Below are positions 63,828-64,000 of a stretch of DNA of 64,000 nucleotides, one piece after another. The notes below the pieces were generated by a model. The model ran no database searches. It had not been told where the DNA came from and saw only the letters and a list, made by a program, of their open reading frames with translations. The first letter of the stretch is position 1. The number at the start of each line of letters is the position of its first letter. The position numbers and the translations under genes were made by a program. Source of the DNA: Pseudophaeobacter sp965641885 (GTDB lineage: Bacteria > Pseudomonadota > Alphaproteobacteria > Rhodobacterales > Rhodobacteraceae); contig OZ282574.1 in NCBI GenBank assembly GCA_965641885.1, forward strand, positions 1,736,001 through 1,800,000, read 5' to 3'.

Positions 63828-64000
63828 TCAGAGAAACAGATCGGGCTGCCGCTGATCTTTGGGGCAGCGCAGCTCGGCGGACATGCGTTCCACAGTCCGG
63901 ATGTGGACGTCGACCTCAGCGGCAATGTGCGAATGGCTCAAACCCTGGTCCAGCAGCATGGCAATCCGCTGACGGCGTCCGGTTTGGCCGCTGATGTTTC
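63828..64000 (-). CDS. HTH protein, C-terminal part (runs off window)
   Basis: The minus-strand frame entering from the window edge reads SGQTGRRQRIAMLLDQGLSH then IAAEVDVHIRTVERMSAELR and ends QRQPDLFL with a stop at 63828-63830. The RIAMLLDQGLSHSHIAAEVDV-HIRTVER helix-turn-helix parallels RTIAKSLGCHTRTVERAKREL in the neighbouring gene, so the two are probably related. Start lies outside the window. Confidence 0.6.
   Translation of the reverse strand, partial: NISGQTGRRQRIAMLLDQGLSHSHIAAEVDVHIRTVERMSAELRCPKDQRQPDLFL

Overview
The window looks like a mobile-element-crowded accessory region (plasmid, chromid or genomic island) of a marine alphaproteobacterium, most likely a Rhodobacterales/Roseobacter-group bacterium. 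This rests on protein style (CtpF-like P-type ATPase, GFA, DUF4345, Tat-exported cysteine hydrolase, phosphonate/iron-type ABC system), on the IS3, IS5 and IS110 elements, and on degenerate intergenic repeats of a kind common in that group. No rRNA, tRNA, CRISPR array or replication gene was recognised.

Layout. 1-2.5 kb: an inactivated IS3 element, a HAD-hydrolase remnant and a GFA-family gene. 2.9-4.7 kb: an orphan UvrD-like helicase. 4.8-9.9 kb: two identical inverted 1512-bp IS3 elements around a hybrid histidine kinase. 10.1-12.9 kb: two abutting IS110 elements, the first broken. 13.3-17.6 kb: a cation P-type ATPase and a ferric-reductase-like flavocytochrome. 17.9-28.9 kb: an island between ~540-bp direct repeats. 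It holds an IS3, the truncated second copy of the first IS, an unknown gene, and a secreted RTX protein inside a 2.3-kb perfect-looking inverted repeat, each arm of which is an IS5 element with an IS110 nested in it. 29.3-36.3 kb: a PhyH dioxygenase with a TylF-type methyltransferase, an unknown gene split by an amber codon, an anchored thermonuclease, a CARB-like beta-lactamase remnant, a rhomboid protease, and DUF2322 and ArsC-like genes. 36.4-37.4 kb: a deleted duplicate of the phzF/lysR locus at 47.7-49.6 kb.

37.7-53.4 kb is dense in regulators, each beside its own small operon. LysR is divergent from GST, a three-domain flavo/iron-sulfur reductase and an NTF2-like protein. AraC leads a small membrane protein, a Tat-exported cysteine hydrolase, a YHS protein and an AhpD-like protein clipped by an IS. 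LysR is divergent from PhzF. TetR is divergent from an alpha/beta hydrolase and a small barrel protein. A DeoR gene closes a periplasmic-binding-protein ABC operon that diverges from an inositol-monophosphatase-family gene. The common theme, by inference, is electrophile/redox stress handling and scavenging of phosphorylated or oxidised small molecules.

53.4-64 kb is quieter: the ABC operon, an HNH nuclease, a dCache chemoreceptor, a DUF4345 membrane protein and two Mor/HTH-like proteins, the last running off the window. Many intergenic gaps are filled by at least two dispersed non-coding repeat families.
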